From Phaeodactylibacter xiamenensis (GTDB lineage Bacteria; Bacteroidota; Bacteroidia; Chitinophagales; Saprospiraceae), in assembly GCF_000759025.1 (NCBI RefSeq), contig NZ_JPOS01000020.1, positions 154,883 to 218,882 of the forward strand: a DNA stretch of 64,000 nt, in the 5' to 3' direction. The notes under the pieces were generated by a model, which saw nothing but the letters and a program-made list of their open reading frames with translations, searched no databases and had not been told where the DNA came from. Both the position numbers and the translations under genes were made by a program. Of the stretch, positions 32,709 through 42,788 are shown piece by piece (within the stretch, counting starts at the first letter, position 1; every line of letters begins with the position of its first letter).

Positions 32709-35150
32709 TTAATACCTGGAAATGGTAAATTTCTCTACCCAGTACTGATGCCCGGCCTGTACCCGCACGACGTAGGTGCCGGCTGGCAGTTGACTGACGT
32801 CGATTTGCTGTTGCACGGTACCAGGCATCCAATCTAGTGTGCCGATTGGCATTTGCTGTCCGGTCAGGGCATAGACTTCCACCCTCGCTTGCTCCAATTG
32901 TGGCTGATCAAGCTGTAGCGTGAGCAAATCCGCTACGGGATTGGGGTACAGGCTAAGTGCTGCGGTGGGCGCATTTTCTTCCAAAGCCGCTAATGGGGTG
33001 CCCAATCCATTGCTGCCTGAACAGTCGTCTCCTTCATAAATAATGATGTTGCGGAAGTAGGAGTTGCCATTGCGGGGCGGTCGGTCATGGTCAGCCGTGA
33101 AGAACAGGTACTGAAATTCCCCGGTATAAAATTCACCAATCGGGATGACGTATTTTTTCCAAATTGCCCCTCCGGGATAGTTGTCGTAGTTGCCATAACC
33201 CCAGTTTTGAATACCGTATAACCGGATCAGGCGGTTGGAGGATATGCTGTTGTTTTCGTCAAAGCCAATGCCATGTATTTCTCCCTGACGGGTAGAGCCA
33301 AATTCCAGTTCAATGACAGTATTAGGCGTCACCTCATAGTTGACTTCTATGGCTTTCCAGGCGTTGTTTTGGATACGGAGGACCTCGCCATCATCGAGCA
33401 GATCGTGAGTGCCCGCATCCTGTGGTCCACCGAAGGACAGGATTTCGTAATCCGAAAAGTTGATGGGGAGGCAATTGTTGTCTCCTGGCTCCGGCTGTTC
33501 TGCAGGCAGGCAGAAATTGACTTCCTCTCCGGTACCGTACTCCCCACCCGTGGCCAACAGTAAGCCACTTGTGTCCGTAAGGGCGTAATAGCCATCACCG
33601 TAGTCGCAGCAGATGCCATCGCCGTAGGTGTCCCGGATTTCGAATACATAACATCCTTCCTTGAGGCAGAGCATTTCGTTAATGATGGTACCATTTGTTG
33701 TATTGGGATACGGGCCGCCACTGTATTGTAATGCGCCACTGGTATCTCTGATTTCCCAGGTGGTTTCAATGCCATAGGCATCGAGGACAATCTCCAGCGC
33801 GACTTCCTGTCCGGCGCAGGTGTCAATACTTCCGCCTCCGCCATCTGTAGCACAGGCTTGCAGGCAGTCCGCATCGGCTACGGCGTTGCGCAAGACGTTA
33901 CCGGGCTGAAAGCCAAAACCTTTACTGAAATTGATACCCACGTTGCGCAGGTGGCAGTAGCTCATCATCGTGCCGCCGTCGGAAGGCCAACCCGGGGAGG
34001 CGCAGTTCCCTTCCGTATACCCTGCACAATCATCGATAGCAGTATTGTTGCCGTTCCAGGCACAGGCGTGGGTATGACGGGCGCCAAAGGAATGCCCAAG
34101 CTCGTGCGCGACCACCATTACCGAAAAGGAATAAGTGGGTACGGCAGCGTAAGTTGCATTAATGCTGCTGAATCCGTGCCGGGGCGAGTATTCATTGCAT
34201 AGGCCAGACAGATAAGCGATGCCGCCGGAAGCCTGATAACTGATTAGCTGGGCAAGGTCGCCATTAAAGGTGGGGCGCTCGTTGACAAACTGAGTGAGGA
34301 TGACAAAGCTGTTGTTGCCATTGTACGGACTAATTTGGTCCCAAAGCAGCATCTCGGACAGGCGGATGTTGACGGTTTCGTTGGCGTACAAGGTAGCTAC
34401 CTGATTGAATAAGCCGGTGATGTAGTTGGTTGCTCCGGTCACACCGCCTTTGCTTTGCACGACATCATAATCAATCTCCAGGTAGATCTGTACACAATCG
34501 CCAGGGCCACGTTCGCCCACCACCGGTTCCAGTTGCTCCGGGCGGTAATCCGGCGCATCATCAGAGGTAGCGCAGTCGAAAGGCATTTCGCGGAGCACAT
34601 TATGGTCGTTATACAAGATGTACTCCTGAGGGGAGCGGGCTTCCTGGTTTTTTCCGAGCACGAGGTTGCCCTGACCGGGGGTGCTGATCAGCCCCATGAC
34701 CTCGTCTTCAAAAAAGCTTAGGGCGACGACCGAGCCCGGTGCCCCCCTGACGACTCCCCGGTAGTGCGCCCCCTGTGGTGCTTTGACCGGGCGCTGTGTG
34801 GAAGCTGTAATCGCCACAAAGCCAGGGCTAAGCGGATTGACGCGGACCATCTCCAGGTCAATAGATCCGGACCGGCCTTTAGCAGGTAACGACAGCTTAA
34901 TGGCGTCGGGTTTTAGGTGTACCAAAGCAGAAAGGGGTTCTTCGTCAAGTTCAAGTAACGTAAAGTCATTGGCATCAAGCTGCCGTGCAGGGGCGTAATC
35001 AGATTGTTGTGAGATGGTAAATAAGTTAAGCTCTTCAAATGTTGTACGTTCGTTTTTAGCGGTGTTTATCAAGTCAATGGGTTTGAGGCCTTGTTGTGCA
35101 AAGGCAAGCAGTGATGCCAGCAGCGCCAGCAACGTAAGTGGGAATCTCAT
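32709..35150 (-). CDS. T9SS-secreted reprolysin-like zinc metalloprotease, paralogue
   Basis: 813 residues with the same plan as its neighbour: signal peptide (1-19), propeptide, metzincin site HELGHSFGARH (His349, His353, His359) with Met-turn GTMMSYCH, the shared domain with YGDGICCDYGDG, and a T9SS C-terminal domain (LSLYPNPVADLLTLQLDQP, GTYVVRV). It differs in having a different middle module (about 560-720; YFRNIIIYEGDDCSG) in place of GEVED. The near-identical block around NNTAID.CAG.TEG in both proteins points to a tandem duplication. It has its own terminator, so the two are separate transcription units. Confidence 0.92.
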   Translation of the reverse strand: MRFPLTLLALLASLLAFAQQGLKPIDLINTAKNERTTFEELNLFTISQQSDYAPARQLDANDFTLLELDEEPLSALVHLKPDAIKLSLPAKGRSGSIDLEMVRVNPLSPGFVAITASTQRPVKAPQGAHYRGVVRGAPGSVVALSFFEDEVMGLISTPGQGNLVLGKNQEARSPQEYILYNDHNVLREMPFDCATSDDAPDYRPEQLEPVVGERGPGDCVQIYLEIDYDVVQSKGGVTGATNYITGLFNQVATLYANETVNIRLSEMLLWDQISPYNGNNSFVILTQFVNERPTFNGDLAQLISYQASGGIAYLSGLCNEYSPRHGFSSINATYAAVPTYSFSVMVVAHELGHSFGARHTHACAWNGNNTAIDDCAGYTEGNCASPGWPSDGGTMMSYCHLRNVGINFSKGFGFQPGNVLRNAVADADCLQACATDGGGGSIDTCAGQEVALEIVLDAYGIETTWEIRDTSGALQYSGGPYPNTTNGTIINEMLCLKEGCYVFEIRDTYGDGICCDYGDGYYALTDTSGLLLATGGEYGTGEEVNFCLPAEQPEPGDNNCLPINFSDYEILSFGGPQDAGTHDLLDDGEVLRIQNNAWKAIEVNYEVTPNTVIELEFGSTRQGEIHGIGFDENNSISSNRLIRLYGIQNWGYGNYDNYPGGAIWKKYVIPIGEFYTGEFQYLFFTADHDRPPRNGNSYFRNIIIYEGDDCSGSNGLGTPLAALEENAPTAALSLYPNPVADLLTLQLDQPQLEQARVEVYALTGQQMPIGTLDWMPGTVQQQIDVSQLPAGTYVVRVQAGHQYWVEKFTISRY

Positions 35151-36060
35151 GGTGTAAAACGGTTTTTGGTTAACAATCGGTTCTTGTTATCAATCAGTTG
35201 TCGGGGCACACCACTCCCATTTACTGACAAACGTTTCATTGTCAACAGGTGAGTGTTTGCATCATTAGTTAGCGCATGGCACTGCTACGTGCGCTTGCAC
35301 CTGTGTAAATCCGGAAAGCTTCGCAACATCAGCCCTAAGGCAGTTGAAATGAAGCATACCGGCTCGTGGCTGGGGAAAACTTCAGAAGCCTAAGCTTCCA
35401 GAGCATGAAGCCTGCCCGCAGCGTTGTTTTTCATAAGATTATGGTTTGAATACAATGGATTTGCCGTGTTCAGTTTGACAATACAGTTGCTTATCACGCA
35501 GGGGGTCAATCCTGCAGCCTGGGGTCAAGAATGATGGCTTCATCCCAATAGTACAAGGGCGTGGAGCGTGCAGACCACGGCCACGGCGTACTATTTGCGT
35601 TTTCTCAAGGTAAGTTTGTGTTGAAGTCGTTCTCAGAAAAAGTGAAAAGGAAAAATGACAAACTGCTCTTTCGGAAGCTGTCTTAGTATTGCAGACCAGC
35701 TTGCCGGACCGAGCATAGAGTTGCCTCATTGCCCCCGAAACACTCTTTGGTTTGATGGATGATGCGGGTTTACCCCACAACTGATTAGGATGTTTCAAAG
35801 TTAACAGGTTTTAGACACATTCGCAAAGTATTAAACTAAAAAATTCTCTATATGAAAAAAAATATAAATTGTTTAGGCATGCGGCAATTTCTCAGACCTG
35901 GCTTCGTTATCATTGGCTTCTGTAGTCAGATACCTGGGACCTTCGGAGCTCAATAGCGCCCTGTCATGCATAAAATTGGCTCCTTAACGTGGGCTTAACA
36001 AGTGATAGTATATACCGATATAAAAAGCATATGAAAAAAATAAATTTAAAAAGGCATCAT
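35151..36060. other. About 900-bp gene-poor stretch
   Basis: No open frame here has a recognisable domain, and the frame at 35439-35798 on minus has poor composition. The region becomes very AT-rich after 35800. It holds the leader of the protease gene and then nothing I can assign; it could carry an unrecognised RNA or decayed gene. Confidence 0.5.
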
Positions 36061-36064
36061 GATA

Positions 36065-36102
36065 AAAGCCCCGCCTGCTTCCACGGAAGCAGGCGGGGCT
36101 TT
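36065..36102 (-). terminator. 17-bp perfect terminator hairpin after ftsH
   Basis: AAAGCCCCGCCTGCTTC (36065-36081) pairs perfectly with GAAGCAGGCGGGGCTTT (36086-36102) around a 4-base loop, 31 bases past the ftsH stop. Confidence 0.88.
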
Positions 36103-36132
36103 GTAATCAGAAGGTAAGAGGCTGTTTATGCC

Positions 36133-38235
36133 TTAAGCATTTTTGGTCGGTGTTTCTTCTTCCTGATGCTCTTCCTGTTTGTTCTCTTCGCCGTTTTGCT
36201 CAGCATTATTAGGTTCTGAAGGCGCTTCAGTGGATACCTCAGCCTCTTCCCTTTTTATAGGTTTCAACTGGCCGGCGATATGGTCATCAAAGCCGCTTTC
36301 CGGATCGTCCTCTGCCTCACTCGGGCGCTTGCCCAGCAGGCGCTCCACATCGGATTTGAGCAGGACTTCCTTGTCCAGCAATACCTCTGCCAGCTTTTCC
36401 AGGTCCTCCCGGTGTTCTGTCAGTAATTCTTTGGCGCGGATGTACTGAGACTCGACAAGTTTTCTTACCTCATCGTCAATCAGGGAGGCCGTGTCATCAG
36501 AATAAGGGCGCTGGAATTGGTCTTGTGACAGGCCATAGAAAGAAACCTGGCCGACCTTCTCATTCATGCCAAAGACGGTTATCATACTATAGGCCATCTT
36601 GGTAACCTGATCAAGGTCATTTTGCGCACCGGTAGAGATTTTATCAAACACAATAGACTCGGCAGCCCGTCCTCCGAAGGTCATGCACATACGGTCGAGC
36701 AGTTGCTCGGTGCGCGTGATGTACTCTTCTTTAGGAAGGTATTGGGCGTACCCCAAAGTGCCGACACCACGTGGTACGATCGTCACCTTCACCAGCGGAG
36801 AAGCGTGTGGCAGGAACCATCCGCAGATGGCGTGCCCGGCTTCATGGTAAGCGATAATCTTCTTTTCGTTAGGGGAGATGAGCTTGTTTTTCTTCTCCAG
36901 GCCGCCGATGATGCGATCCAGTGCGAAGTTGAAGTCATCCATATCCACCGCCTGCTTATTGCGGCGGGCAGCCACGAGCGCGGCTTCGTTGCAAATGTTG
37001 GCAATATCTGCTCCCGCAAAGCCCGGTGTCATCTCTGCCAGAGCTTCAGCATTGACTCCTTCACCAATCTTAATATTGCGGAGGTGTACTTTAAAGATGG
37101 ATATCCGGCCTTTGAGATCCGGGCGGTCAATACCGATTTGTCGGTCAAAACGCCCCGGGCGCAGCAATGCGCTGTCAAGTACATCCGGTCGGTTGGTAGC
37201 GGCCATCAGGATGACACCTTTGTCGGTGCTGAAGCCGTCCATTTCCACCAGCAACTGATTGAGGGTGTTTTCCCGCTCATCGTTGCCTCCCTGCATATTA
37301 CCTTTCCCGCGGGCACGTCCAATCGCATCGATTTCATCAATAAAGATGATACAAGGCGCTTTCTCCCTTGCCTGCTTAAACAGATCGCGTACCCGTGAGG
37401 CACCAACACCCACGAACATCTCTACGAAGTCTGAACCGGAAATCGTAAAGAAAGGGACCCCTGCTTCACCGGCTACTGCTTTGGCAAGGAGTGTCTTACC
37501 AGTGCCCGGAGGGCCAACCAGCAGAACTCCTTTCGGGATTTTACCACCCAGAGCAGTATATTTTTTAGGATTTTTCAGGAAATCAACGACCTCCATGACC
37601 TCTTCTTTGGCTTCATCAAGCCCGGCAACATCCTGAAAAGTGACGTTAACCTTACTGTTTTGATCAAAAAGGGTCGCTTTGGATTTGCCAATATTGAAAA
37701 TCTGGGCACCGGGCCCACCGGCACCACCGCTTACCCGGCGCATGATGAAAACCCAGATGGCAACCACGATGATGATCGGTAGTACCCAGCCCAAAAGTGG
37801 CGTCAGCCAATTCTGGCGGGTTTCAAAAGTTGGATAAATCCACTCCGATTCAGGTATGTCTGCCTGCTCCTGCGTGATCCGCAGCCAATCTTCAAAGGCT
37901 TCCACTGAGCCTACCTCAAGCCAGTATTGGTAGTTCTCCCCGCTTAGCGAGGAGCGGCTTTCGGCATCTTTGTAAAACTCTGTTTTTTGCTCAAGGGCCT
38001 GCCGCTTGATGTAGATATAGCCCCGTTTTTGATTGACCACCACCAGTTTTTCCACGTCCTGGTCCGCAATCATTTCACCGAGTTTTTGCCGGTTTACTTG
38101 TTCCATGGTGCCTTCTGACATACTGTAGAAATTCAGTGCCAGCAGGAACAACGCAATAATCCCATAAATCCAATAAGTATTGAATTTGGGCCCGGTTGGC
38201 TTGTTCTTATCTTCTTGGTTATTCTTGTTCTCCAT
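36133..38235 (-). CDS. ftsH: ATP-dependent zinc metalloprotease FtsH
   Basis: 700 residues. Inner-membrane AAA+ protease that degrades damaged membrane proteins and regulatory substrates. Two membrane helices (about 20-38 and 146-166) flank the periplasmic part; then Walker A GPPGTGKT (241-248), Walker B IIFIDEID (296-303), the second region of homology [20 protein letters not shown], and the zinc site HEAGH (464-468). The C-terminal tail is acidic and Gln/Glu-rich ([12 protein letters not shown]), common in the phylum. It follows rsfS on the same strand with its own -7 element in the gap. Confidence 0.96.
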   Translation of the reverse strand: MENKNNQEDKNKPTGPKFNTYWIYGIIALFLLALNFYSMSEGTMEQVNRQKLGEMIADQDVEKLVVVNQKRGYIYIKRQALEQKTEFYKDAESRSSLSGENYQYWLEVGSVEAFEDWLRITQEQADIPESEWIYPTFETRQNWLTPLLGWVLPIIIVVAIWVFIMRRVSGGAGGPGAQIFNIGKSKATLFDQNSKVNVTFQDVAGLDEAKEEVMEVVDFLKNPKKYTALGGKIPKGVLLVGPPGTGKTLLAKAVAGEAGVPFFTISGSDFVEMFVGVGASRVRDLFKQAREKAPCIIFIDEIDAIGRARGKGNMQGGNDERENTLNQLLVEMDGFSTDKGVILMAATNRPDVLDSALLRPGRFDRQIGIDRPDLKGRISIFKVHLRNIKIGEGVNAEALAEMTPGFAGADIANICNEAALVAARRNKQAVDMDDFNFALDRIIGGLEKKNKLISPNEKKIIAYHEAGHAICGWFLPHASPLVKVTIVPRGVGTLGYAQYLPKEEYITRTEQLLDRMCMTFGGRAAESIVFDKISTGAQNDLDQVTKMAYSMITVFGMNEKVGQVSFYGLSQDQFQRPYSDDTASLIDDEVRKLVESQYIRAKELLTEHREDLEKLAEVLLDKEVLLKSDVERLLGKRPSEAEDDPESGFDDHIAGQLKPIKREEAEVSTEAPSEPNNAEQNGEENKQEEHQEEETPTKNA

Positions 38236-38314
38236 TAAAATATACGTTTATCGAATCAGGCAGAGCCAGGCCCTGTCTCAACTGATTGTAATGCTTGTCG
38301 TCCTGTAGCCGCCC

Positions 38315-38322
38315 CAAAATTA
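38315..38322 (-). promoter_or_regulatory. -7 promoter element of ftsH
   Basis: Minus strand TAATTTTG matches TAnnTTTG exactly, about 80 bases upstream of the ftsH ATG; TTAC lies 19 bases further upstream as a possible weak -33. It gives ftsH a transcript independent of rsfS. Confidence 0.5.
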
Positions 38323-38443
38323 GAGTATTTCCACAAGACTGTAATCAGAGCCGGATGTCCGGGGTGATATACCCAGGAAATTTATGTAGTAACGTTCTTT
38401 ACGATATTTCGTTGCCAGAATTCGGCCAAGAGTTCTGAGCAGA

Positions 38444-38830
38444 CTATAAACTCTTGTATTCCGTAACCTGTGCGTCACTCCAAAGGCTCTCCAATTCATA
38501 GAAAGAGCGCCGCTCTTTATGAAACACATGCGCTACAGTCGTGAAGTAGTCGATGCAAACCCAAAGCGCATTTCGGTCGCCTTCAACATGGCTGGCAAAG
38601 GTATCTGCCTCTCTTTTGAGCCGTTTCTGAATGTGATCGGCAATGGCTTTTACCTGGGTGTTGGAGTCGCCTTCGCAAATGATGAAATAGTCAGTTGGGG
38701 CATCATCCAGTTTTCGCATGTCCAGCTTGATGATATTCTTGCCCTTGATGTCCTGAATACTTTCAATGATCAATTCGTTCAGCGCCTCGGTGGTGAGTTC
38801 GCGTTGTTGAACTTTGGTGTGTGAATTCAA
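38444..38830 (-). CDS. rsfS: Ribosomal silencing factor RsfS
   Basis: 128 residues of the RsfS/Iojap family. It binds ribosomal protein uL14 and blocks subunit joining in starvation. Motifs: LDMRKLDDAPTDYFIICEGDSN, HVEGDRNALWVCIDYFTTVAHVF and YELESLWSDA. No ATG or GTG lies in frame before the conserved core; the only candidates are TTG at 38830 and a CTG shortly upstream, so the start is non-standard. It stands between divergent birA and downstream ftsH, an order common in Bacteroidota. Confidence 0.92.
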   Translation of the reverse strand: MNSHTKVQQRELTTEALNELIIESIQDIKGKNIIKLDMRKLDDAPTDYFIICEGDSNTQVKAIADHIQKRLKREADTFASHVEGDRNALWVCIDYFTTVAHVFHKERRSFYELESLWSDAQVTEYKSL

Positions 38831-38955
38831 ACTCAGATTTTGTTAATTTTGCAATGAATAAAGGAGGCATTCGTTTTTCGTTTTGCCCCAAAATATGGTT
38901 CTGAGGTGGAATAGCCCCCTCCCGGGGCTTACAACAAATAAAATTATCAAATAAT

Positions 38956-39732
38956 TTGCTCTTGCTTAACAAAAACACCCTTTTTATCGGAAAGGTTGTT
39001 CATGCCTTCGAGGCTCTTGCTTCCACAAACAGTTACGCACAGGAACTCCTTGCAAAAAGTAAACCAACTGAAGGAACGGTCATTTCGGCAGCCACACAAA
39101 CTGCAGGCCGTGGACAAATTGGCAGTAAATGGGAGAGCCCGGAAGGGGAGAGCTTGTCCCTGAGTGTCATTTTGTACCCTCATTTTTTACAGGCCCGCAA
39201 ACAGTTCGAGCTCAATATGGCTGCCACTCTTGCGCTGCGTGATGCGCTGTCAGCTTATGCCAAATCTGTAGTAAGCGTGAAATGGCCCAATGATGTTTAT
39301 CTGGGGCCGCGTAAAGTTGCAGGCATTCTTATCCAAAATCAGCTGGCCGGGCAGCTGGTACAGCATAGCATCATCGGGACCGGGGTCAATATTAATCAAC
39401 GGGCTTTCCCTCCTGAGCTGCCATTCGCCACTTCACTGTACCTGGATACGGGCCTCATACACGACCTGGACGAGGTAGCGGCTTCTTATTTACAGGCACT
39501 CGAGCAACGCTACCTTCAGCTGAGGGCAGGGCAGACTACCCGGCTCAGGCGCGATTATTACCAGCACCTGACCGGGTATCAGGAGCTGCGCACTTATCGT
39601 TTGCCTGACGGCAGAGAGTTCGAGGCAGAGGCTGCCGGAGTAGATGAAGCCGGCCGCTTGCTTTTACGCATCAGTGGGGAGCTTCAGCCCTTCGCACTTA
39701 AGGAAATCGCATTGGTGCCTGATATTTCCTGA
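38956..39732 (+). CDS. birA: Biotin--[acetyl-CoA-carboxylase] ligase
   Basis: 258 residues: the catalytic domain of BirA without the N-terminal DNA-binding domain, so it biotinylates the carboxyl carrier protein but cannot act as repressor. Motifs: STNSYAQELL, the biotin/AMP loop TQTAGRGQIGSKWESPEGE, SVKWPNDVYLGPRKVAGIL and GTGVNINQ. No ATG or GTG is available before the core FIGKVVH; the start must be TTG at 38956 or 38962. A perfect 7-bp hairpin (39731-39748) overlaps its stop codon, and cinA follows 49 bases later. Confidence 0.92.
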   Translation: MLLLNKNTLFIGKVVHAFEALASTNSYAQELLAKSKPTEGTVISAATQTAGRGQIGSKWESPEGESLSLSVILYPHFLQARKQFELNMAATLALRDALSAYAKSVVSVKWPNDVYLGPRKVAGILIQNQLAGQLVQHSIIGTGVNINQRAFPPELPFATSLYLDTGLIHDLDEVAASYLQALEQRYLQLRAGQTTRLRRDYYQHLTGYQELRTYRLPDGREFEAEAAGVDEAGRLLLRISGELQPFALKEIALVPDIS

Positions 39733-39748
39733 TTTGTCGCAACAAATC
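39731..39748 (+). other. Small hairpin at the birA stop codon
   Basis: GATTTGT (39731-39737) pairs with ACAAATC (39742-39748) around CGCA; the arm covers the TGA stop of birA. It could slow transcription into cinA, but has no T-run. Confidence 0.35.
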
Positions 39749-39781
39749 GCCCCTTACTGGTCTTTTCCAGAAAAAAGGTTC

Positions 39782-41047
39782 ATGAAAGTATACCTGATCA
39801 CAATAGGTGATGAAATTCTTATCGGGCAGATTGTGGATACCAATTCGGCCTGGATGGGGCAGCAGCTCAATCTTAATGGAGCGCATATTACCGGGATAAT
39901 GACCGTTTCGGATGAGGCAGAAAGCATTGTTCAGGCATTGGAGCAAGGGCTACGCTTCGCAGATGTGATTTTAATGACCGGAGGCCTGGGGCCTACCAAA
40001 GATGATGTCACCAAAAAAGTCCTTGCGGAGTTTACCGGCGGCAGGCTGTCTTTTCATGAACCGACTTACCGGCGCATCGAGCGGTTTTTTAAGCAGCTCG
40101 GGCGTCAGCCAACGGAAGCCCACCGGCTGCAGTCTTACATGCCGGACAACGCTACGCTGCTGACCAACCCAATGGGTACCGCCCCGGGCATGTGGTTTGA
40201 AGTAGATGGTAAGGTGATCGTCTCCATGCCGGGCGTACCTTACGAGATGAAAGCCCTCATGCAGAAGGAAGTCCTGCCCCGCCTGAAGGCACAGTATCCC
40301 CTGGAACGGATTGCGCATCGTACTTTACTCACAGCCGGAGAAGGTGAATCCCGCATTGCCGAGCGCATCGCCGACCTTGAAGACGCCCTTCCGCCCCATA
40401 TCAAGCTAGCCTATTTGCCCAATCTAGGGAGAGTACGGCTGCGGCTCAGCAGCCGGGGGAGTCAGTCTGACCAATACCAGGACGAACTTGAGCAGTGGGC
40501 TAACCGTTTCAAAGAACGGGTGGAGGACCTGCTCTTCGGAGAAGAAGAAGACCGCCTGGAGGCTGTAGTCGGGCAAATGCTGAAAGCACGCGGGCTGTGG
40601 CTCAGTACAGCGGAAAGCTGCACCGGCGGGTACCTTTCGCACCTGATTACCAGTATTCCCGGTTCTTCTGCATACTTTCTTGGCGGTATCGTAGCATACA
40701 GCAATATAGTAAAGCAGGAAAAGCTGGGCGTGCGCACTGCTACACTGGAAACCGATGGTGCTGTAAGTGAGGCTACAGTCCGCGAAATGGTGGCTGGCAC
40801 CCTGCAGCACTTCGGAGGCGATATTGCTGTTGCCGTTTCCGGAATTGCCGGCCCGGGCGGCGGTACGCCGGAAAAGCCGGTAGGGACCATCTGGCTTGCC
40901 GTTGGAGATCACAATATGACGGAGGCTTATCTGCTTAAGGCTGGAAAAGACCGTGAGAAAAATATTGAATATACTGGTGCACATGCCCTGAATTTTATCC
41001 GCCGGTTTCTGAAAAAACATTATCCTGCCTCATTAGCCAATGGCTAA
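39782..41047 (+). CDS. cinA: CinA, nicotinamide-nucleotide amidase
   Basis: 421 residues, two domains. The N-terminal molybdopterin-binding-like part (about 1-170) starts MKVYLITIGDEILIGQIVDTNS and includes GGLGPTKDDVTKKV; the C-terminal amidase (about 255-421) has LSTAESCTGGYLSHLIT, GIVAYSNIVKQEKLGV and SGIAGPGGGTPEKPVGT. The enzyme recycles NMN to nicotinate mononucleotide and the family also contains ADP-ribose pyrophosphatase activity. The frame extends to 39644 inside birA, but the ATG at 39782 gives the family's N-terminus. Confidence 0.94.
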   Translation: MKVYLITIGDEILIGQIVDTNSAWMGQQLNLNGAHITGIMTVSDEAESIVQALEQGLRFADVILMTGGLGPTKDDVTKKVLAEFTGGRLSFHEPTYRRIERFFKQLGRQPTEAHRLQSYMPDNATLLTNPMGTAPGMWFEVDGKVIVSMPGVPYEMKALMQKEVLPRLKAQYPLERIAHRTLLTAGEGESRIAERIADLEDALPPHIKLAYLPNLGRVRLRLSSRGSQSDQYQDELEQWANRFKERVEDLLFGEEEDRLEAVVGQMLKARGLWLSTAESCTGGYLSHLITSIPGSSAYFLGGIVAYSNIVKQEKLGVRTATLETDGAVSEATVREMVAGTLQHFGGDIAVAVSGIAGPGGGTPEKPVGTIWLAVGDHNMTEAYLLKAGKDREKNIEYTGAHALNFIRRFLKKHYPASLANG

Positions 41048-41088
41048 ATCAAGGTAAGGAGCAGGGGCTTTCGGAATGCAGTGCTTTA

Positions 41089-41120
41089 TTTGTTTTACAA
41101 GTGCAAAACGGCTAATTTTG
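41089..41120 (+). promoter_or_regulatory. Promoter of the E2 gene with both Bacteroidota boxes
   Basis: TTTG (41089-41092), a 20-base spacer, then TAATTTTG (41113-41120): the clearest two-box promoter in the window. It predicts a leader of about 60 bases before the ATG at 41187. Confidence 0.65.
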
Positions 41121-41186
41121 CGGTCTGAAAAGGCACAGGCAAAGACCTGCCAAATAGAACCAAAATACACAACGAAAGAAAGAATT

Positions 41187-42545
41187 ATGGCTCAAGTCGA
41201 ACTGATTATGCCCAAAATGGGGGAAAGCATCATGGAGGCAACCATCCTCAAATGGGTTAAACAGGTAGGAGACTCCGTTGAGGAGGATGAAACCATTCTT
41301 GAAATTGCCACAGATAAAGTTGATTCCGAAGTGCCTTCTCCGGTAGACGGAGTGATTCAGGAAATCCGCTTTCAGGAAGACGAAACGGTGGAGATTGGTA
41401 AAGTTATTGCGATTATTGGTACAGATGGAGAGGAAGCTACTCCGCAAGCCAGTCCAAGCGTCAAAGAGACAGCCGAGGCGCCTGCCGAAAAGACCAGCAG
41501 TAATGGCATAGATAAGCCAGAGCCTCAGCCAGAGCCTGCTATGGCTGAGGCTGATGCGCCCGTTGAGCGTACGGACAGCAGCAATCGCTTTTACTCACCC
41601 CTGGTCCGTACCATTGCGGAAAAAGAAGACATTAGCATGGCCGAACTGGAGCAGATTTCAGGCTCCGGCCTACAGGGCAGGGTGACTAAGAAGGATATCC
41701 TGGCTTACGTGGAAAACCGCAAAAGCCAACCCTCCTCTGCGCCTGAACTCAAGGCTCCCGTGCAGGAAACTGCTGCGCCAAAACAGCCCAAAGCACCGCC
41801 TGCTCAACCTGCTTCCGCCGGGGTATCTGCTTCCGATAATGTTGAAATTATTGAGATGGACCGCATGCGCCGCATCATTGCGGACCATATGGTGAATTCC
41901 AAAAAGACCTCACCGCACGTGACTTCTTTTGTGGAGGTGGATGTGACAAAGATTGTCAACTGGCGCAACAAAGTGAAAAAACAGTTCCAGGAAAAGCACG
42001 GAGAAAAAATTACCTTCACTCCGATTTTCATGGAGGCCGTAGCCAAAGCGATACGAGACTTCCCAATGGTTAATGTATCGGTGGACGGCAACACAATCGT
42101 ACGCAAAAAGAACGTTAACATCGGTATGGCGACAGCACTGCCTTCCGGTAACCTGATCGTACCAGTTATTAAAAATGCCGATCATCTTAATTTGATGGGG
42201 CTTACCAAGCAGGTTAACGGATTGGCGGCCCGCGCCCGGGCAAATAAACTGGGGGCTGATGAGATACAGGGCGGAACCTTCACCCTGACCAACGTAGGTA
42301 CCTTTGGCAATGTCATGGGTACGCCAATCATCAATCAGCCTCAAGTGGCTATTTTAGCCGTAGGCGCGATCCGGAAAAAGCCTGCGGTAGTGGAAACTGA
42401 ATACGGCGACCTTATTGCGGTCCGCCATATGATGTTCCTTTCGCTGTCTTACGACCACCGTGTTGTGGATGGTTTCCTTGGAGGTTCCTTCCTGCGCCGG
42501 ATAGGAGACTATATGGAGCAGTTTGATGATACCCAAACCATTTAA
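41187..42545 (+). CDS. 2-oxoacid dehydrogenase E2 (dihydrolipoamide acyltransferase)
   Basis: 452 residues. Lipoyl domain (1-78) with the lipoylated Lys in ATDKVDSEVPS, a Pro/Ala/Glu-rich linker, a subunit-binding domain (about 135-175; RFYSPLVRTIAEKEDISMAE), a second linker, and the catalytic domain (about 220-452) ending in SLSYDHRVVDG with the active His. It transfers an acyl group to CoA in a pyruvate-, 2-oxoglutarate- or branched-chain-type complex; the sequence best resembles branched-chain/generic E2s but substrate cannot be decided. E1 and E3 genes are not adjacent. The frame continues upstream to 41076 through the promoter; the ATG at 41187 is right. Confidence 0.93.
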   Translation: MAQVELIMPKMGESIMEATILKWVKQVGDSVEEDETILEIATDKVDSEVPSPVDGVIQEIRFQEDETVEIGKVIAIIGTDGEEATPQASPSVKETAEAPAEKTSSNGIDKPEPQPEPAMAEADAPVERTDSSNRFYSPLVRTIAEKEDISMAELEQISGSGLQGRVTKKDILAYVENRKSQPSSAPELKAPVQETAAPKQPKAPPAQPASAGVSASDNVEIIEMDRMRRIIADHMVNSKKTSPHVTSFVEVDVTKIVNWRNKVKKQFQEKHGEKITFTPIFMEAVAKAIRDFPMVNVSVDGNTIVRKKNVNIGMATALPSGNLIVPVIKNADHLNLMGLTKQVNGLAARARANKLGADEIQGGTFTLTNVGTFGNVMGTPIINQPQVAILAVGAIRKKPAVVETEYGDLIAVRHMMFLSLSYDHRVVDGFLGGSFLRRIGDYMEQFDDTQTI

Positions 42546-42557
42546 CATGCATTATTT

Positions 42558-42615
42558 CCGCATCGGATGCAGGAATTAGATATAAAAGTTGGCATATTCC
42601 TTGCATTCGATGCGG
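42558..42615 (+). terminator. Long near-perfect hairpin after the E2 gene
   Basis: CCGCATCGGATGCAGGAAT (42558-42576) pairs with ATTCCTTGCATTCGATGCGG (42596-42615), about 18 of 20 positions, 12 bases past the stop. It is followed by a weak T-rich tract (TTAAGTTTTATAAT). Probably the terminator; also fits a processed 3' RNA end. Confidence 0.55.
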
Positions 42616-42788
42616 TTAAGTTTTATAATAGAAAAGTTTTTTACCCCCCAACCCTGATGCCTTACAAGCACAATCATGAATAACGCCTTTTGTGCTCTGA
42701 TGCCTGTTGGCGCAGAGCTTTGGTAACCTGTCGACATTAACCCTGAACGGTCCTCTGCCGCGGCCGTTCCTCAAAAGTAACAGGCGCT

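Noticed and set aside
35439..35798. Open frame of 119 codons on minus in the gene-poor stretch
   Set aside because: No start context, promoter or recognisable motif; composition is not protein-like.
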